From AP-15 sp036404275 (GTDB lineage Bacteria; Pseudomonadota; Alphaproteobacteria; ATCC43930; CGMCC-115725): a stretch of DNA of 17,254 bases. A program made the translations under genes and the position numbers. The notes under the pieces are model-generated. The model made no database searches, was not told the origin of the DNA, and saw only the letters and a list, made by a program, of their open reading frames with translations. Below are positions 13,073-17,254 of this stretch, piece after piece. Each line of letters starts with the position of its first letter. Position 1 is the stretch's first letter. The DNA is taken from positions 1 through 17,254 of the forward strand of contig DASXAM010000069.1 in the NCBI GenBank assembly GCA_036404275.1, written 5' to 3'.

Positions 13073-14887
13073 ATGCTCCAAGACCAGAATTTATGTCCCT
13101 GCGGCAGCGGGCTGCGGGTGCAGCGCTGTTGCGGGCTCGATATTGCGGTATTGCCGCCGCCGGGGGCGGGGGCGCCGCTGGCGCCGGTGGTCGAGCGCGC
13201 GGTCGAGGCGCAGCGCAAGGGTGCCAATGCCGAGGCTGAGCGGCTGTGCCACCAGGTCTTGGAGTTGGCGCCGGGCCAGCCCGAAGCCTTGGCGACATTG
13301 TGGCAGATCTGCCGGGCCGGCGGGCGCGCCCAGGCCGCCGAGGCGCTGTTGCGGCGCATTGTGCGGCTGCATCCCAATACATTATGGGCGACGCACGAGC
13401 TGACCTTGCTGTTGATGAACAAGGGGGCGACCGCCGAGGCTGAAATCCACGCGCGCAATGCGATTCGCATCGCCCCCGAAAACCCGCAATCGCACAATCT
13501 GATGGGCATGGTGATGACCGAGGCCAACCGGCCGCAAACCGGTGAATTTCATTACCGCCGGGTCATCGAATTGTCCGGCGCGCGCGACCCGATCGTCTTG
13601 GCAAACCTCGCCTGGAATTTGAAAAACCAGGGGCGGATGACCGAGTCGCGCGCGCTTTACGACGAGTCGGTGAAGGCGGCACCCGAGGTGGTGCCGACCT
13701 TGCTCGGCTGGGCCAGGATGGAGGAGGCCGACCGCAATTTCGCCAGCGCCGGCGAATTGCTCGGCCGCGCCGAGACGCTTTTGGCCGACGACCCCAGCAT
13801 CCTGTTGACCCGCGCGGTCCTGCACGGCCGCACTGGCGAATACGAGAAGGCGCTCGACGTCCTCGAACGCGCCGGCTCGAACCGCGAGCGCGGCCTCGGC
13901 CCCAACGAGCTGTTGGAAAAAGGCCGGCTCCTCGACCGCATCGGCCGCTATGACGAGGCCTTTGCCGCGTTCGAAGAAGGTAAGCGCCTCTGCCGCGAGC
14001 AGGGCGGCCTCGTCTACCTCGCCGAGCCGGCGCAAAACCTCGCCGAGCGGCTCAAGGGCTTTTTTACCGAAACGCGGATGCGGATCCTGCCGCGCGCCGG
14101 CGTGCGCAGCGACACCGCGCAGCCGATTTTCATTCTCGGCTTCCCGCGCTCGGGGACGACATTGGTCGAGCAGACCTTGTCGGCGCATCCCAAAATCATC
14201 GCCGGTGACGAATTGCCGTTTATCAACGAAATCACCGGCACGATGCAGCGCACCTTGAACAGCCCGCTCGGCTACCCCGAGGCATTGGCTGAATTGTGGA
14301 TGGGCGACCGCCAGAGCGGGCTCGACGAGTTGCGCGACTATTATCTGGAGCGCGTGCGCCGGCTCGGGATCGTCCCGCCCGAGACGCCATGGTTTACCGA
14401 CAAGATGCCGTTGAATGAGACCCATCTCGGCCTCATCGCCCTATTGTTCCCGCAGGCGCCGCTGATCCATGTATTGCGCCATCCGCTCGACATCGTCCTG
14501 TCGGTGTTTTCCAATAACCTCACGCACGGCTTTTATTGTGCCTTCGCCTTGGAGACCGCGGCCCGCCATTACGCGATGATCCTCGACCTGATCGAGCATT
14601 ACCGCGGCCAGATGACCTTGCGCTATCTGCCGGTGCGCTATGAGGACATTGTCGCCGACCAGGAGGCGAGCGTGCGGCGAATGCTCGATTTTATCGGCGA
14701 GCCGTTCGATCCGCGCTGTCTCGATTTTCACGAGAACCGGCGCTACGCCCGCACCGCCAGCTATGCCCAGGTGACCGAGCCGCTATACGACGCCTCGCGC
14801 TACCGCTGGCGCCATTACCGGAAGCAATTGGCGCCGGCGATCGAGATCCTCGCCCCGGCAATCGAGCGGCTGGGATATTCGCTGTGA
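13073..14887 (+). CDS. SEC-C / TPR / sulfotransferase fusion protein
   Basis: A 604-residue soluble protein in three parts. Residues 8-21 (CPCGSG..CCG) form a SEC-C-type zinc motif with Cys8, Cys10, Cys19 and Cys20. Residues about 40-310 are TPR helices. The C-terminal sulfotransferase domain has the 5'-phosphosulfate loop FPRSGTT (357-363) and the 3'-phosphate box RHPLDIVLSVFSNN (469-482, Arg469 and Ser477). The family transfers sulfate from PAPS to a hydroxyl on a glycan, lipid or protein; TPR fusions suggest a polymeric or protein acceptor. No signal peptide is seen, so it should act in the cytosol. The start has only a weak GGGCGA upstream. The last codons overlap the next gene (GTGA), so the two are translationally coupled. 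Confidence 0.9.
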   Translation: MLQDQNLCPCGSGLRVQRCCGLDIAVLPPPGAGAPLAPVVERAVEAQRKGANAEAERLCHQVLELAPGQPEALATLWQICRAGGRAQAAEALLRRIVRLHPNTLWATHELTLLLMNKGATAEAEIHARNAIRIAPENPQSHNLMGMVMTEANRPQTGEFHYRRVIELSGARDPIVLANLAWNLKNQGRMTESRALYDESVKAAPEVVPTLLGWARMEEADRNFASAGELLGRAETLLADDPSILLTRAVLHGRTGEYEKALDVLERAGSNRERGLGPNELLEKGRLLDRIGRYDEAFAAFEEGKRLCREQGGLVYLAEPAQNLAERLKGFFTETRMRILPRAGVRSDTAQPIFILGFPRSGTTLVEQTLSAHPKIIAGDELPFINEITGTMQRTLNSPLGYPEALAELWMGDRQSGLDELRDYYLERVRRLGIVPPETPWFTDKMPLNETHLGLIALLFPQAPLIHVLRHPLDIVLSVFSNNLTHGFYCAFALETAARHYAMILDLIEHYRGQMTLRYLPVRYEDIVADQEASVRRMLDFIGEPFDPRCLDFHENRRYARTASYAQVTEPLYDASRYRWRHYRKQLAPAIEILAPAIERLGYSL

Positions 14888-16284
14888 GCGGGCCGCGCGC
14901 GAACGGGGCGGCGGCGGCGCCGGTCGACCGCCCGGCATTGCTGGCGCTCGCCAACCAGCACGAGCAGGAAGGCCGGCTCGACGAAGCGGAGGCCGTGCTC
15001 GACGGCATCCTCGCCGAAGCGCCAAACGATCCGACCGCGGTGCAGCAAAAGGGGATCGTCGCGTTTCGCCGCGGCCGCGCTGCCGATGCCGCGGAGCTGA
15101 TGGAGCGGTCGATCGCATTGGCGCCCACCTCGGCGCTCTTTCATCGCAACCTCTGCGAGGTTTATCGCGCCTTGATGCGCCACGACGATGCATTGCGCGT
15201 CGGCCGCCGCGCGGTCGAGCTAGATCCAAAGGACCCGCATTGCTGGCATAATCTCGGTGTGCTGCATTACGACCGGCTGGAGCCGGCCGAGGCGATCCAA
15301 TGCGCCGAGCAGGCGCTCGCCATCGACGAGAATTTCGCCGGCGCCCATTTCGGCATTGCCGAGGCGTCGCTGCTGACCGGCGAGTTCGCCCGCGGCTGGG
15401 AAGAATACGAATGGCGCTCACGGCTCGCCGGCGTGCCGGCCTTGATGCCGCCGAGCGAAAAGCCGCAATGGACCGGCAAGCAATTGGGCCCGGGCGAGCG
15501 ACTGCTGCTGGTGGCCGACCAAGGCTATGGCGATGTGATCCAATTTGCGCGCTACATTCCGTGGGCGGCCTCGCGCTGCGCCGAGATTGCGATTGCCTGC
15601 AGCAAGGAACTGCACCCTGTCGTGGCGCAATTGCCGGGTGCGGGCAACTTGTTCGGCCATTGGGAGCGCGCCCCCGATTTTGCCGCCTGGAGCGCATTGT
15701 CGAGCCTACCGCGCCTCGCCGGCACCACGCTCGACACGGTCCCGCAAGCCGTACCGTATCTGCGCGCCGACGAAGCAAAATTTGCGCATTGGGCCGAGCG
15801 GCTGTGGTCCTTGCTGCCGCGCGGCTATCGCCGCGTCGGCATCGTCTGGGCCGGCCGCCCGACGCACCGCAACGACTCGCGGCGCTCGACCCGCCTGGCC
15901 ACCTTCGCACCGTTGGCGGCATTGCCGGAGGTGGCCCTGGTGTCATTGCAGAAAGGACCCGGGCAAACCGAAATCGGCGGTTATTGGGATCGCGCCCCGC
16001 TCCTCAATCTCGGCCCCGAGCTCCATGATTTCGCCGACACGATCGCCGTTCTCGAATGCCTGGAATTGGTCATCACGGTCGATACCGCGGTCGGTCACCT
16101 CGCCGGCGCGTTGGGCAAGCCCGCCTGGATCATGCTGCCCTATGCGCCGGACTGGCGCTGGCTCAGGGACCGCAGCGACAGCCCTTGGTACCCGTCGGTC
16201 CGTCTCTTCCGCCAAGCCGGCGACCGCCGCTGGGACCCGGTCATCGCCGCCATCACCGCCGCCCTTGCCGGCAGCCCGCGATAA
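14884..16284 (+). CDS. TPR-containing GT9-like glycosyltransferase
   Basis: A 466-residue protein. TPR units fill about residues 15-165 (for example LANQHEQEGRLDEAEAVL and HCWHNLGVLHYDRLEPAEAI). FARGWEEYEWR follows, which marks the linker in this TPR-glycosyltransferase group. The catalytic half contains DQGYGDVIQFARY, GIVWAGRPTHRND and DTAVGHLAGALGKPAW (400-415). The last is the nucleotide-sugar-binding region resembling ADP-heptose:LPS heptosyltransferases (GT9). The end, YAPDWRWLRDRSDSPWYPS, is typical of the family. The donor and acceptor are unknown. The GTG start at 14884 overlaps the sulfotransferase stop by 4 bp, implying coupled expression and probably a common modification pathway. 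Confidence 0.88.
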   Translation: MSGPRANGAAAAPVDRPALLALANQHEQEGRLDEAEAVLDGILAEAPNDPTAVQQKGIVAFRRGRAADAAELMERSIALAPTSALFHRNLCEVYRALMRHDDALRVGRRAVELDPKDPHCWHNLGVLHYDRLEPAEAIQCAEQALAIDENFAGAHFGIAEASLLTGEFARGWEEYEWRSRLAGVPALMPPSEKPQWTGKQLGPGERLLLVADQGYGDVIQFARYIPWAASRCAEIAIACSKELHPVVAQLPGAGNLFGHWERAPDFAAWSALSSLPRLAGTTLDTVPQAVPYLRADEAKFAHWAERLWSLLPRGYRRVGIVWAGRPTHRNDSRRSTRLATFAPLAALPEVALVSLQKGPGQTEIGGYWDRAPLLNLGPELHDFADTIAVLECLELVITVDTAVGHLAGALGKPAWIMLPYAPDWRWLRDRSDSPWYPSVRLFRQAGDRRWDPVIAAITAALAGSPR

Positions 16285-16315
16285 ACGCTCCGCGGCCCCG
16301 CTTCGGGCGAGATGC

Positions 16316-17230
16316 CTATTTCACTTCGACCAGCTCGATCGCTTCGCGGCTCGGCCCTTCGATCATGACCGCGCGGGTGTCGCCCAGCGGATACGGGTCT
16401 TCGAGAAAGATGACGCCTTCGCCGCGCAATTTAGCGGTCCACGCGTCGAGGTCGGCGACACTCAACGCGATGTGGTCCTGCAATTGCCCACGCGAGGAGA
16501 CGAGCGGCTCGTCACCCTGGTTCGCATACCACATCATCGACACGTCGCCGAACTCGACCCCGGCGCGCGGTGTGCGGAACATGCCTTCGCGGTTGAGCGC
16601 CGGCCAGGTGCGGTCGGGACCGCGTCGCATCCCCTCCGGCGCCGCCGCCGGCGCATAGCCCGGCCGCACCGGTGCATTCAGATGCGTCTGATACCAGTGG
16701 AACGCGGCGATCGGGTCCTCCTGGTAAAGGTGAACATGATTGAAGCGCTCGGTCGGATGGTTGCCGGCATATTCGACGAGCGCCCCGTCGGGTCCCTTCA
16801 TATAGGAAAACCCGCCGCCGCCCGCGGGACCCACACCCTTCGCCTTCGCCTCGGCGATCTGCGTGCGGGTCAGGCCCAAGACGCCGCCGACATTGGGCCA
16901 GGTGTCGCTGCTGATCTGTACCGAGCCGCCTTCGTCGGTCGTGTAGAGCGGCAGTAATTCGACCTCGCTCCGCGCCCGGTAGCCGGCAAGGCTCGCCCGT
17001 GCGTCGGTCACGTGCCAGCCGAAATGCCAGATCGCACTCTGCGGCCCTGTCGACGGCGGCGCCGCCACTTTGGTGAACAGCACCATGACGTCGTTTGGCG
17101 ACCTGAGCGCCGGAAAGCCGCCCCAGCTTCCTTCAGAGGTGCTCGCAAATTGCCGCGTGTAAAAGCCGATCGCCGCGTCGGGATCGATCGAGTTCAGGTG
17201 CAGATGATGAAAACCGGGGGCCGGAAGCAT
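16316..17230 (-). CDS. Two-domain VOC (glyoxalase/bleomycin-resistance fold) protein
   Basis: A 304-residue protein made of two vicinal-oxygen-chelate halves. The first runs from FHHLHLNSIDPDAAIGFY to GPDGALVEYAGN. The second runs from FNHVHLYQEDPIAAFHWY through DHIALSV to REAIELVEV. His and Glu residues at these spots are the usual metal ligands. The family covers lyases, isomerases, extradiol dioxygenases and fosfomycin or bleomycin resistance proteins; nothing here selects among them. The ATG at 17230 is preceded by GAGGAGG with a 7-nt spacer, a strong start. It converges on the TPR operon, and the 31-bp gap holds only a weak GC hairpin. Confidence 0.85.
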   Translation of the reverse strand: MLPAPGFHHLHLNSIDPDAAIGFYTRQFASTSEGSWGGFPALRSPNDVMVLFTKVAAPPSTGPQSAIWHFGWHVTDARASLAGYRARSEVELLPLYTTDEGGSVQISSDTWPNVGGVLGLTRTQIAEAKAKGVGPAGGGGFSYMKGPDGALVEYAGNHPTERFNHVHLYQEDPIAAFHWYQTHLNAPVRPGYAPAAAPEGMRRGPDRTWPALNREGMFRTPRAGVEFGDVSMMWYANQGDEPLVSSRGQLQDHIALSVADLDAWTAKLRGEGVIFLEDPYPLGDTRAVMIEGPSREAIELVEVK

Positions 17231-17237
17231 AGCGTTT

Positions 17238-17244
17238 CCTCCTC
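17238..17244 (-). promoter_or_regulatory. Ribosome-binding site of the VOC protein gene
   Basis: GAGGAGG, read on the minus strand, lies 7 nt before ATG 17230. It shows that the gene is complete at the right edge of the window. Confidence 0.7.
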
Positions 17245-17254
17245 GAGATGGGTC

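Noticed and set aside
16285..16315. Possible terminator hairpin between the TPR operon and the VOC gene
   Set aside because: Only a 4-bp stem (CCCG-CTT-CGGG) can be drawn and no T-run follows, so it was not called as a feature.
15545..16957. Plus-strand open frame of 470 codons over the TPR-glycosyltransferase and into the VOC gene
   Set aside because: It is a shifted frame of one good gene and antisense to another, with Arg/Pro/Ser-rich translation typical of high-GC shadows.

Overview
The window is high-GC DNA with dense gene packing and strong G/C preference at third codon positions. It most resembles an alphaproteobacterial chromosome, possibly Rhodospirillales-like. This rests on the GC-rich style and on a MutL that carries its own endonuclease motif and a CNHGRP box. 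No rRNA, tRNA, phage, transposase or CRISPR sequence was seen, and the taxonomic placement is an inference.

Left part (1-5003) is a mixed set of metabolic and envelope genes. It holds the tail of an unidentified plus-strand gene (1-72), a minus-strand GT39-type membrane glycosyltransferase (193-1755), and a plus-strand enoyl-CoA hydratase (2069-2863). A DszC/HsaA-like acyl-CoA dehydrogenase-fold flavoprotein (2901-4070, minus) converges on the hydratase across a strong hairpin. A PAP2-type membrane phosphatase/transferase (4140-5003, plus) is divergent from the flavoprotein. MutL (5029-6771, plus) follows 25 bp later.

The centre (6865-12123, minus) is one 1752-residue secreted-type repeat protein. 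From N to C it has an NW..G..P-type beta-rich entry region, a duplicated beta-rich block, eight tandem units of 107 or about 140 residues, and an RTX-like C-terminal module typical of type I secreted proteins. Upstream of it, in the same orientation, lies a decayed relative (12242-12815). It keeps a good ribosome-binding site, an adhesin-like N-terminus and the same C-terminal module, but has lost its middle and changes frame several times.

A comparatively AT-rich 257-bp divergent intergenic region (12816-13072) separates this surface-protein block from a two-gene plus-strand operon. The first gene is a SEC-C/TPR/sulfotransferase fusion (13073-14887). The second is a TPR/GT9-like glycosyltransferase (14884-16284), joined to the first by a GTGA stop/start overlap. 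A two-domain VOC (glyoxalase-fold) protein (16316-17230, minus) closes the window.

The most interesting possibility is that the TPR sulfotransferase and TPR glycosyltransferase decorate a cell-surface or secreted polymer or protein, perhaps the Thr/Ser/Asn-rich repeat protein next door. Adjacency is the only evidence for that link. The repeat protein is also notable because all nine RTX-like signatures in its central array carry Asn where the calcium-binding nonapeptide has Asp.
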